Assembly: GCA_001800975.1 (NCBI GenBank)
Contig: MGWK01000007.1
Coordinates: forward strand, 169,467 to 233,466
DNA from: Flavobacteria bacterium RIFCSPLOWO2_12_FULL_35_11
GTDB lineage: Bacteria > Bacteroidota > Bacteroidia > Flavobacteriales > Flavobacteriaceae
Length of the DNA: 64,000 nt
Reading direction: 5' to 3'
Shown here in pieces: positions 45,401 to 54,600 of the stretch (the stretch's first letter is position 1; each line of letters opens with the position of its first letter). The position numbers and the translations under genes are program-made. The notes under the pieces were generated by a model. That model made no database searches. It was not told where the DNA came from and saw only the letters and a program-made list of their open reading frames with translations.

Positions 45401-48400
45401 AAAATTGCTGAAGCTGTAATGAACGGCAAATCCGCCCAAATCTTTTACGGTGACCGGAATTTGAATAAATTTCGCGTTATTTTCCAGATGAATAATTTGG
45501 GTGTCAATTATTTTATGGTCCTTTTCTATGTCGATAGTGACAAATAAGTTTTTTGAAGCAGAACCAACTTTGAGCACTACATTTTCAAAGGGTTTGTAAC
45601 TTTGCTTATTTGCCGAAATTACCAGCAATTGGTTGTCGGCAACCTGATTTTCAGTTTCGCTAAATACGATAAATAACTGTTTGTCGGTTACTTTTTGTCC
45701 GTATTTATCGGTGGTTTCCAATTCAACAACATAGTTGCCCGATAGCCATTTTTGAATTTTTTTAAGCTGAATTTTGGTGATTTTTGACGTGTCAAAATTT
45801 TCTTCAAAAACCAAAGCACCTTTTGGCCAGTTTTTAATTTCATTTTCATTTGTGTAAGCTTCATTCGGAAATTTATTTCTGAAGATTTCTTCGCTTATTT
45901 CCTGATAATCAGGTGCATTCCAAGGACGCGCTCTCAACACATTTTTTGGAGCCTGTAATTTGTATATTTTTAGGTTTCCTTTGGCGGAAACAAGTTCATT
46001 GTTCAGGTTTTTGGTTACAACGGTAATAATGTTTTCTTTTTTGTTTTTGTCGATTTCACTGGCCATCTGAATTTCCGCAATTAAAGAGTGGTAACCAACT
46101 TTTATTTCAGTGGTGGCACTTCGGGTTTCGCCATTGATATCTATAATTTCTGCGGTAACTTCATAAATAAATATCGGCAAGTTTGCTGCATCAACGCTTT
46201 TGTCAGGAATTGCTTTAAAAGTGATGTTGAAATTTCCTTGGGCATCTGTGATAGTTTCACCATGAACAATTTCCTGTGCTTGCGTTGCTGGAAAAATTGG
46301 TCGATACCAATAAAACCATTTTGGATATTGTACTTTTCTGTGCACGCGATACGCCACTTTGGCATCAGTAATGGTGCTGCCTGCAAAAGCAACGGCACTT
46401 CCGTTTACGGTAATGGAATCGTTTAATTTATAGGTTTCTGTAATCGGTTTAAATTCGGCTTCAAATTTTGGGCGTTTGTATTCTTCCACCAAGATTTCAG
46501 TTCTCGAATTATTAAACGAATCAATTAAATCATATAACGCGCTGTCTTTTGATCCTTCTTCAACTTCAATGGAATAACGTCCTGTTAAACCATTGGTTGG
46601 CAATATAAATTCCCCGCTAAACGAGCCATAGTCATTGGTTTTTAATTCAACGGATTTTACAATTTCCTCATTGACGTTGTACAAAGTGACTTCAACAAAT
46701 TCATTCACAACGATTTCCGATTTATTTTTTAGGCTTTTAAGCACAATTCCTTTGTAATAAACCGTTTGCCCTGGTCTGTAAATGCTTCGGTCCGTAAATA
46801 AAAATGAATTGATTGTGGTGTTTTCCGTTTCCCGACTTGGCGTGCTATTTTCGTTTAAATAATAGTCGCCAAATGTGGCAATTTCCTTGTTGTAGTTTAC
46901 GGTGAGCACCACATTATTGTAATGACTTTTTGCGGTGAAATTTATCTGACCTTTGTTATCGGTAATGAAATTTTCATTTATTGGATTGTTATACTTTCCT
47001 GTATCGTAATTTTTGATGTTTACTTTGGCACCAATCAATGGTTTGCCACTATTTCTGTCGACAATTTGATAGTTGTTGCTGTTATTTTGGTTGTTTTCAA
47101 CCACGGCAATATCCGTTGCCTGAATAATTGCGGTGGCGTAAAGGCTGTTCGGGTTTAAGGTTTCGAAGGTTGAAGCATAAATTAAATAATTTCCGTTGGA
47201 AAAAGGCGGAATTAAAATTTCAGTGCTGTGCTGCTGGTAATCGTTCTCCGTTTTTAAGGATTGACGGAAACTTGTCAGTAATTCAAGTTTTTTTATAAAT
47301 GCGATTTTGGCTGAATCGTTGTAAGTTCTTGCAAATTCCCCCTTTTCTTTTTCATTAATTTTGAAGATGTGAAAATACAGTTCAGGTACATTTTTATAGG
47401 AAACCAATACCTTATTGTCTTTTAAATTGGGCACGTATTTTTCAGCGACAATATTTAATGAGAGGTTCAAAATTTGCTGTTTTAGCAAATTGCACTTTTG
47501 AGCACCAAAACTTTTCGGAAATTTGGCAATGGCTTCCTCACAAATTTCAAGGGCTTTTACGCGTTTAAACTGATTTTCGGTTTTAGATAAAGGCACATAG
47601 TCATTCGCTTGGTTGTTATAAACGGAAGCGATTTCAAAATCGATTAAAGTGGATGATTCAGCTATTTTAAATTCGTTTTTTAAGTTGATCAATGAATTTA
47701 AAAAGAGGGTTTCTTTTTCGCCAAATGTCGCGTTTTGTCTTACAAATTCAAGTCGTTCAAGTTCAACAGCAATAAAAGCGTTGCTGTTATTTTCCTTTTG
47801 GTGAAATGCCGCTAATTTTTGATAAATTTTTAGTGCTTGGAATTGAAGCGATAAAGAGTCCTTAGTTTCTAATTTTATGTTTGAAAATTCTTCGAAATTT
47901 GCCAAATATTTTTCCTCCGAAATTTCAAACTTGTAAACCGGATTTGTAATGGAAGTTTCGGTTGATTTATAAAATTCCAATGCGTTGTGCGATAAAAAAT
48001 CAAAGAGCGTCGGACGAAATATTTTGGAATCTTTCTGCAATTCTAAAATATCGTTAAAGCCGTTCAAATCTGTTTTTTGTGCGAGCATCTCATTCTCTAA
48101 GGATTTTTGAAAATGAAAATGGATTTCTGCAAAGATTGTCTGCAAATCCCAGGTTCTAAAATCGGCTGAATCCAGTTTAGTTTCAGTAGTGGTTCTATTG
48201 TAAAATTTCCATCTGTTTTGCTGATAATATTGCCAGTATAAATTGGCCAGTGTACTTTCCAACATATTTTTAGTTGGGAAATCGGTTGTTGAAATTTCTT
48301 TTTTGAAGGAATTGATGATATTTAGTTGTGCGCCTTCTTCAAGAATTAAAGCGTATTTCGATTTAAACAGCAATGTTTTTAAGAGTTGTGGCGCATTGTT

Positions 48401-48580
48401 TTCTTTTTTTGCGGTTGCATAAATTTTTTCAACTTCAATTAAAGCTGATTTTGGCAGATTGCTTTCTTCAAATTTCTGTACTTTTTTCCATAATTCATCG
48501 TAATTTTTATACTGATGCTGGGCTTTAGCGTTTGCCGAAAATAAAATAATGACTGAAAGTATAACTGCAATTTTTCTCAT
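42425..48580 (-). CDS. Alpha-2-macroglobulin family protein with CxEQ thioester motif
   Basis: 2051 residues with a cleavable signal peptide (ends SANAKA-Q). The first 450 residues are helical and unknown. Then MG-type beta-sandwich domains (FTDRSIYRPGQTVYYKG near 600 is the MG2/MG3 start), the A2M core (YPHLSTDKEGNISFNFTIPE, LTRWKLQLLAHTKE), the thioester site YPYDCSEQTFSRYYAN (Cys-x-Glu-Gln) and the helical thioester-domain barrel. Bacterial A2Ms trap proteases at the envelope. No lipobox. A segment near residue 1245 (LQEVVTVGYGKEKE) copies the start of a TonB plug. The gene has no PBP1C neighbour as in enterics. An upstream ATG at 48610 would precede the signal peptide, so 48580 is used. 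Confidence 0.88.
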   Translation of the reverse strand: MRKIAVILSVIILFSANAKAQHQYKNYDELWKKVQKFEESNLPKSALIEVEKIYATAKKENNAPQLLKTLLFKSKYALILEEGAQLNIINSFKKEISTTDFPTKNMLESTLANLYWQYYQQNRWKFYNRTTTETKLDSADFRTWDLQTIFAEIHFHFQKSLENEMLAQKTDLNGFNDILELQKDSKIFRPTLFDFLSHNALEFYKSTETSITNPVYKFEISEEKYLANFEEFSNIKLETKDSLSLQFQALKIYQKLAAFHQKENNSNAFIAVELERLEFVRQNATFGEKETLFLNSLINLKNEFKIAESSTLIDFEIASVYNNQANDYVPLSKTENQFKRVKALEICEEAIAKFPKSFGAQKCNLLKQQILNLSLNIVAEKYVPNLKDNKVLVSYKNVPELYFHIFKINEKEKGEFARTYNDSAKIAFIKKLELLTSFRQSLKTENDYQQHSTEILIPPFSNGNYLIYASTFETLNPNSLYATAIIQATDIAVVENNQNNSNNYQIVDRNSGKPLIGAKVNIKNYDTGKYNNPINENFITDNKGQINFTAKSHYNNVVLTVNYNKEIATFGDYYLNENSTPSRETENTTINSFLFTDRSIYRPGQTVYYKGIVLKSLKNKSEIVVNEFVEVTLYNVNEEIVKSVELKTNDYGSFSGEFILPTNGLTGRYSIEVEEGSKDSALYDLIDSFNNSRTEILVEEYKRPKFEAEFKPITETYKLNDSITVNGSAVAFAGSTITDAKVAYRVHRKVQYPKWFYWYRPIFPATQAQEIVHGETITDAQGNFNITFKAIPDKSVDAANLPIFIYEVTAEIIDINGETRSATTEIKVGYHSLIAEIQMASEIDKNKKENIITVVTKNLNNELVSAKGNLKIYKLQAPKNVLRARPWNAPDYQEISEEIFRNKFPNEAYTNENEIKNWPKGALVFEENFDTSKITKIQLKKIQKWLSGNYVVELETTDKYGQKVTDKQLFIVFSETENQVADNQLLVISANKQSYKPFENVVLKVGSASKNLFVTIDIEKDHKIIDTQIIHLENNAKFIQIPVTVKDLGGFAVHYSFSNFNAFKSGTLPIPVPYEKKELEIETVTFRDKLQPGESQTWSFKVKGEKGDKVAAELLASMYDASLDEFKPHNWEFNPITQPLYYSLNNRNANNSFGNSHFNVVNIPPFYDNYAPQQFDRLNWFGLHFNNSYRIRGMNAEKMMQKENLEVEAVGIQEDAIADVNELQEVVTVGYGKEKEPKKEENLEKLDPSSVKIRKNFQETAFFYPHLSTDKEGNISFNFTIPEALTRWKLQLLAHTKELAVATKTLTTITQKELMVLPNPPRFLREGDTIVFSSKISNLTENILNGIAVLELTDAITGKQINELLGNSSASQNFKVDAKGNTQISWKLQIPEDIQAVQYKIIAKAGDFSDGEQNVLPVLSNRMLVTETLSMWVRSNQTKTFTLDKLKNNASTTLKNHKLTLEITSNPAWYAVQSLPYLMEYPYDCSEQTFSRYYANSLASHIINSNPRIQEVFNQWKSSDALISNLEKNEELKSIIIQETPWLRDAQSETEQKKRIALLFDLNKMKNDQQAAINKLKEQQFSNGGFPWFKGSDYPNRYITQHIATGFGHLQKLGVKFSGMEAADKSAQNIISKAVNFLDEEILDDYNKLLAEAKKLRDKEKSKEKGLKAETDYLAKNHLGHIQLHYLYMRSFYGDLKIASKVQTAIDYYTKQSASYWKEFNLYSKGMIALVQHRTQNKSATSAILKSMHENSIVSEELGMYWKENTASWFWHQAPIETQALLIEAFSEIENNTATVDELKVWLLKNKQTNSWKTTKATTKAIYALLLQGSDWLAINESVEVTVGNQKIEPSTLENVKIEAGTGYFKTSWNGNEITPEMGEVTISKKDKGIAWGGLYWQYFEDLDKITSAETPLKLTKNLFLKTNSDKGKLLTEITQNIPLKVGDLITVRIELKVDRPMEFVHMKDMRASGLEPINVLSAYKWQDGLGYYESTKDASTNFFFENLPKGVYVFEYDLRVNNAGNFSNGITTIQSMYAPEFSSHSEGVRVDVSN

Positions 48581-48692
48581 AATACATAATTTGTAGTGTA
48601 AAGTTAACAAAAGTTATACCTTAAATTGCGGTAAGTCATTTGAAGTATTAATTTAGGTCGAAATCTTTATGATAGCATTGGAAAAAGAAAAT

Positions 48693-48722
48693 AAAAAAAG
48701 CCGCTGAATAGCGGCTTTTTTT
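48693..48722 (-). terminator. Terminator of the type IX-type operon
   Basis: Perfect 13-bp stem AAAAAAAGCCGCT / AGCGGCTTTTTTT with loop GAAT, 9 bp beyond the stop of the OmpA-family gene; on the minus strand a T run follows. Confidence 0.85.
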
Positions 48723-48730
48723 AACTAATA

Positions 48731-50629
48731 TTAGTTGGTTAAGACAAATTCACACCGCCTATTAATGCTATATTGTTTACTCGTGCACATTCTTGGTTTA
48801 ATACAATTGTTTAAAGGTTGTGTTTCACCATAACCTACAGATTTTAATCTGTTTTCAGAAATCCCTTGGCTTATCAAGTATTCCATAACGGATTTTGCAC
48901 GCTTGTGAGATAAATCCATATTGTACTCATCACTTCCCCTTGCATCTGCATGCGCACCAATTTCAATATTCATATTAGGATATTTTTTCATAATCTTGAC
49001 AACACTATCTAATGCTAAAGCCGCATCCTTACGAATATTCCATTTATCGTAATCAAAATAAATCGGCTTGATTTTGATTTGTGTTTTATCATTTTCAACA
49101 ACAACCTCTTTTTCAACATCCTTATATAATTCCATAAATAGTGGAATGTCTTTATCTGTATCTCCTTTTGAATCTATTGAAAATTCAACTTCAGACGGAA
49201 TATATAATTTATGCGTTCCATTAATTTTATAGGATTTATTATTCTCAACCTCAAAAGAATAGTAAGCATCTTCACCAACAATCATTTTGGAAATCAAATT
49301 ATTGTCACGATCGAATAAAGAAACCAATGCGCCTGGTATAAGTTCTAAACTATTTTTATCCTTAACCATTCCATGTACCGCATAAATTTTCTTTTGGGTA
49401 AATCGGTAAATGTCATCATCCCCTTGACCGCCTTCTCTATTTGATGAAAAATAGCCTATTTCATTTTCTTCATCAATCACAAAAGCAAAGTCGTCTAAAT
49501 TGCTATTGATAATATTGCTTAAATTCACAGGGGTTGAAAATTTTTCATCAGAAATTTCGCTCCTAAAAATATCCAATCCGCCCATTCCAAAATGTCCGTC
49601 AGAAGCAAAATATAAAATATTGTCACTGCTCACAAAAGGAAATTGTTCTCGCTGTTCCGTATTGATTTTTGAACCTAAATTTTTTGGGGCTCCATAGGTT
49701 CCATCAGCATTGACATCCACTACAAATAAATCGAAAGAACCAATGGCTCCTGGCATGTCAGACGCAAAATACAGTTGTTTTTCATCAGGGCTGAGTGCAG
49801 GATGTTCCATCGAATAATCGCTGCTGTTGAAAGGAAGTTCCGCAATGTTTGTCCACTCATTATTTACAAATTGGGCTTTGTAAATTTTCAAATGCGTCAC
49901 CTTGTTTTTATCCCGATTTTTTTTGCCTAAAGCGAAATTATTGCGCGTGAAATACATCGTTTTTCCATCTTTTGTAAATACGGCATTTGACTCATGCATT
50001 TCAGTGTTGATGCTTCCTGAGAAAGGAACCACGTTTTTTAAGTCCTGATTTTCACCAACATCAGTCTGGTATAAATCTAGATAAGGCTGATTGTTCCAAT
50101 CGTATAATTTTCCGTTAGTTCTTGTCGATGCAAAAATCACTTTGTCGCCAAAATATGCCGTTCCAAAGTCTGAAAACGTTGAATTTATGGAAACTTTATG
50201 AACGATATATGGTTTTCTGTTTCCAAAGTTTAATGCTTCGAAAAAAGGCAAAGTTTCTTGCTTTTCAGCAATCGTCATTTGTTTTTTCTCCAAATATTTT
50301 TGAAACCATTTGTCGGCTTCATCAAATTTTTTAACGCCTTTTAGCGCTTGTGAATATCTAAACAAATAAGTTGGGTGAATGTTGGCTTCATGTGTTTGCA
50401 GCAGCATTTTGTACCATGGTTCGGCCTGACTCATTTTAGTGTTAAAATAATAACAGTCGGCCAATTTCTCTAACACTTCCTGTGTTTTAGGTTCTTCATT
50501 TAAAAACAACTCAGCGGCATTTAAATACGCTCTTTTTTCAAATAATTGGTTTGCGCGCTTTAAATTTTGCGCTACCGTTAGTTGCGTTGAAATGGTAATT
50601 ATAAAAAGTAGAAATACTATTTTTTTCAT
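48731..50629 (-). CDS. PorE-like OmpA-family protein (TPR, PD40 propeller, CRD, OmpA)
   Basis: 632 residues, signal peptide (1-20). Order of domains: TPR-like helices (25-135), a PD40/WD40-like propeller (about 170-400, repeated PALSPDEKQLYFASD and ILYFASDGHFGMGGLDIF), a carboxypeptidase-regulatory-like sandwich (405-480), and the OmpA peptidoglycan-binding domain (520-632: IYFDYDKWNIRKDAA, HADARGSDEYNMDLSHKRA). This is the domain order of PorE of the type IX secretion system, which binds murein. Here it stands last after PorP/SprF-like and sorting-domain genes, so it is likely an accessory paralogue for this surface protein. Confidence 0.85.
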   Translation of the reverse strand: MKKIVFLLFIITISTQLTVAQNLKRANQLFEKRAYLNAAELFLNEEPKTQEVLEKLADCYYFNTKMSQAEPWYKMLLQTHEANIHPTYLFRYSQALKGVKKFDEADKWFQKYLEKKQMTIAEKQETLPFFEALNFGNRKPYIVHKVSINSTFSDFGTAYFGDKVIFASTRTNGKLYDWNNQPYLDLYQTDVGENQDLKNVVPFSGSINTEMHESNAVFTKDGKTMYFTRNNFALGKKNRDKNKVTHLKIYKAQFVNNEWTNIAELPFNSSDYSMEHPALSPDEKQLYFASDMPGAIGSFDLFVVDVNADGTYGAPKNLGSKINTEQREQFPFVSSDNILYFASDGHFGMGGLDIFRSEISDEKFSTPVNLSNIINSNLDDFAFVIDEENEIGYFSSNREGGQGDDDIYRFTQKKIYAVHGMVKDKNSLELIPGALVSLFDRDNNLISKMIVGEDAYYSFEVENNKSYKINGTHKLYIPSEVEFSIDSKGDTDKDIPLFMELYKDVEKEVVVENDKTQIKIKPIYFDYDKWNIRKDAALALDSVVKIMKKYPNMNIEIGAHADARGSDEYNMDLSHKRAKSVMEYLISQGISENRLKSVGYGETQPLNNCIKPRMCTSKQYSINRRCEFVLTN

Positions 50630-50644
50630 GTTGAAATGCTTTTT

Positions 50645-51580
50645 TTAAAAGAATCTTGGGGATTTTTCGAAACCTTTATTTGTGTTTAAAATGTTTAGGT
50701 CGTATAAAATAAATAGTTCGTGTGAACCGGAACTGAACGGACCTAAGTTAGAAATTGTATGGTCGTAAGCATAACCGATCCGCAATTCAGGCGTGGCTTT
50801 AAAATTTACCATGCCGCTAAATGCATCTTCCAATCTGTAGCCTACGCCAAATTCAACTTTATTGTCGAATAAAACATTGGCGGTTAAGTCGAATGAGATC
50901 GGAGCGCTTTTAACGACTTTTGCCATAAATGCCGGTTTAAATTTGAACAAATCATTTATTTCAAAAACATAACCTCCTGTTAAATACGTGTGCGCTTGCT
51001 CGGTTCCTTGATATTTCCCATTATTTCTGTCGAGATGTTTTGCGTTTAGAATCGCAGGAACTGATAAACCTACATAATAGTTTTCGGTATTGTAATAAAC
51101 ACCGGCACCAACATTAAAGAAAGATTGATTGATGTTTTCGGCAAAATCCGGATCAGTAAATACGTCGCCCGATTCCAAAACAAATCCGTTAAAATTGACA
51201 TCAAAAAAAGTTACTCCAGCTTTTAAACCGAAAGACAATTGGCCGTTTTCTTCCAAATTTAATTTATAGGCAAAATCTGCGTATAGATTATTTTCTTTAA
51301 CCACATCTCCAATATTATCATTAACCAAAGAAAAGCCGACTTCAACATTTTCATTAATTGGGGTATGTGCGAAAATATTGGAAGATTTTGGAGCGCCATT
51401 TGCACCAACCCATTGGGTTCTGTGCAAAGCGCCTAAATTTACAACCCCAATATTGTCGGTAGTATATGCTGGATTTATGACACTCATATTGTACATATAT
51501 TGTGTGTATTGTGCGTCTTGTTGAGACCACATTACTACGGTTGTCATAAGTGCAATAAATGATATTAGTATATTTTTCAT
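50645..51580 (-). CDS. PorP/SprF-family type IX secretion membrane protein
   Basis: 311 residues, signal peptide (1-19). The start of the mature chain, QDAQYTQYMYNMSVINPAYTT, is the PorP/SprF family hallmark; the rest is a 14-strand-type outer-membrane barrel rich in Tyr/Asn/Gly. SprF-like proteins help to export or anchor the long surface protein encoded beside them, here the 1328-residue protein 36 bp upstream. The OmpA-family gene follows after 15 bp. Confidence 0.92.
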   Translation of the reverse strand: MKNILISFIALMTTVVMWSQQDAQYTQYMYNMSVINPAYTTDNIGVVNLGALHRTQWVGANGAPKSSNIFAHTPINENVEVGFSLVNDNIGDVVKENNLYADFAYKLNLEENGQLSFGLKAGVTFFDVNFNGFVLESGDVFTDPDFAENINQSFFNVGAGVYYNTENYYVGLSVPAILNAKHLDRNNGKYQGTEQAHTYLTGGYVFEINDLFKFKPAFMAKVVKSAPISFDLTANVLFDNKVEFGVGYRLEDAFSGMVNFKATPELRIGYAYDHTISNLGPFSSGSHELFILYDLNILNTNKGFEKSPRFF

Positions 51581-51616
51581 TTTTTAGGTATAAAATGTAT
51601 TTGTTTAAACTATTGA

Positions 51617-54600
51617 TTATCTGCTTAAATATAATCTTCGTTGAATAGGTTTTCTGTTCTCTTTGTTAAAATAGACAATGAAAAAATAAACACCGGCTGG
51701 CGACAAATCTCCGTCACCATTCAATCTGCCGTTCCAATCACCATTTGCGGCATTTGCGGTATATATTAAATTTCCCCAACGATTAAAAAATTCCACTTTA
51801 AAATCAGGGTAAAGTTCCCGAAGGTTTTTAATTTTAAATGTGTCATTGGTTCCGTTTCCTGTTGGAGAAAATCCGTCGTAAATTTCAACATCATATTCGT
51901 CGCATGCTTCCAGAGTTACAGTCACTTCAAGTGGGTTGATACTTTTACATCCATTAACATCAGTTTCTATGGCATAATAAGTTTCGCCTTCACCCAATGC
52001 TGCAGATGCGTTTAAAAGATTTCCGTTTGGAAAAGCATTATACCAAGTAATTGCACCGCCATTGTTGGCGGAAACATTCAAGTTTAAATCGGCAATGGTC
52101 GGATTGTCAATTTTGCAAAATTCGTTTCCTAATGAAATTAATGTTGGTGTTGTAATAGCGGTCAAAGTAACATTGGCAACAACCCTAATAGAACTTACAC
52201 ATCCTGTTGTGGTGTTTGATTGCGCTGCCCAATAAGCGCTGCCATTAATTAATTGGGTTGAAACAGGTATTGGTGTTGTGCTTGTTTGTGTCGCATACCA
52301 AAGTATTCCGTTTCCGGTTGCTGCTAAATTTGCAATTGTTGGAGAATCAGATTCGCAAAAAGTTTGCGAAATGTTAACAATTGTTGCAGGAGCAACATCG
52401 GTAATGGAAACTGTTACCTTTAAACGAACAATACTTTCACATCCTGTAGCGACATTAGCATTGGCAGCCCAATAATCTTCGCCATTGATAAGTAAATCTG
52501 CATTATTTAATGGTGTAGCAGCAGTTTCACTTGCATACCAAATTATTGATGTGCCACTGGCTTGCAAACTCGCTACGGTTGGTTTATCTGCAGCACAAAA
52601 AGCTTGATTTACTGAAGTGGTTGTTGGTGTTTCCGGATTGATGATACTCACATTCACCACCAATCTTGAAGCACTTTCACAGCCAGAAGTTACATTTGTT
52701 TGCGTTGCGTAATAAGCTGTGCCGTCTAAAAGTGCAGCTGTATTATTTAAAGGCGTTGTGGAAGTAGCGGTTGCATACCAAAGGATTCCGCTTCCACTGG
52801 CGCTTAAATTTGCAATGGTTGGGATATTTGGCAAATAATCTTTTATGCAAAATGATTGATTTGCTAGAGCTGTAGTTGGCGGAGGCGTTGTATTTATAAC
52901 AACAGTTACCACCAATCTTGAAGCACTTTCACAGCCAGAAGTAGGTTCTGTTTGGGTCGCCCAATAAGAAGCTCCGTTAACCAATAAATCTGAATCATTT
53001 AAAGGGGATGTGGAAGTTTCCGTGTCGTACCAAAGAATACCGCTTGCGCTTGCGCTTAAATCGCCAATTTTTGCATTTTCAATTTCACAGAAAATTTGAT
53101 TGGCCTGTGTTGTTGTTGGTGGCAGTATTTTGGTAATATTTACCGTTACTTTTAATCTGTTGGCAATTTCACAGCCCGCAGCTGCGATAGTTTGCGTTGC
53201 CCAATAAACTGAGCCATCAACCAATAAATCTGTTGCATTTAAAGGTGTTGTGGAAGTTTCGATAGCATACCAAAGCAATACATTTCCTGGGTCATTTAAA
53301 TTAGCGATTGTTGCTTTTTCAATTTCGCAAAAAGTCTTGCTTTGTGTAATAGTTATCGGCGGCTGTGGCGTAATGACGGTAACATTCACAACCAATCTTG
53401 AAGCACTTTCACAACCTGAAGCAGCAGTTTGGGAAGCCCAATAAGTTGCGCCATCTACCAATAAATCTGTCGGATTCAATTGAATTGTGGAGGTTTCGCT
53501 GGCATACCAAAGTATTCCTGCTCCTGAAGCGCTTAAATTAGCGATGGTAGGATTGTTGATTGCACAAAAAATCTGATTTTGTTCATTGGTTGTTGGCGGC
53601 GGCGGTGCAATAATTGAAACGTTCACCACCAGTCTATTCTTACTTTCACAATTGGAAGTTGCATCGGTTTGGGTTGCCCAATAAGATGCGCCATTTACCA
53701 ATAAATCTGTTGGATTTAAAGACGTTGTTGAAGTTTCTGAAGCATACCAAAGTATTCCTGTTCCGGTAGCGTTTAAATTAGCGACAGTCGGATTGTCAAT
53801 TTCACAAAAAGTTTGGTTGGCCTGAGTTGTTGTTGGCGGTGTTGGTGCAATAATGGAAACAGTCACCACCAATCGGTTTGCGCTTTCACATGCTGAAGCA
53901 GGTTGTGTTTGGGTTGCCCAATAAGATGCTCCGTTTACCAATAAATCTGTCGGATTTAAAGGCGTTGTTGATGTTTCAGTAGCATACCAAAGTATTCCTG
54001 CTCCGCTTGCGTTTAAATTTTGGACTTTCGGATTGTCAATTTCACAAAAAATCTGATAGACATCTGATGTTGTTGGAGGTGGCGGGATAAGGATAGAAAC
54101 AGTCACAACCAATCTGGTTGCACTTTCACAGGCGGAAGTTGGCTCCGTTTGACTTGCCCAATAATCTTCTCCTTCAATAAGTCCTTCAGAGGTGCTTAAA
54201 GGTGTTGTGGAAGTTTCTGTATCATACCAAAGTATGCCGCTTCCGGTTGCGCTTAAATCTGCAACAGTGGCATTTTCAATTTCACAAAAAATTTGATTGA
54301 CTTCTGCCGTTGTTGGAGGCGGAATTACCGTAATGTTTGTCGTTATTTTTAATCTGATGGCACTTAAACAACCAGAAGTTGGATCAGGAAGTGCGCCCCA
54401 ATAATCTTCTCCGGTAACAAGTGCTTCCGAAGGGGATAATGCGATTGTTGAAGTTTCCGTATCGTACCAAACAATATTATTTCCATTTGCACTTAAATCT
54501 GCGATGGTGGCATTTTCAATTTCACAAAAAACCTGAACTGCATTCGCAGTAGTTGGCGGAGGAACTATTGTAATTATTATGGAAATAGTTGCTGAATCAG

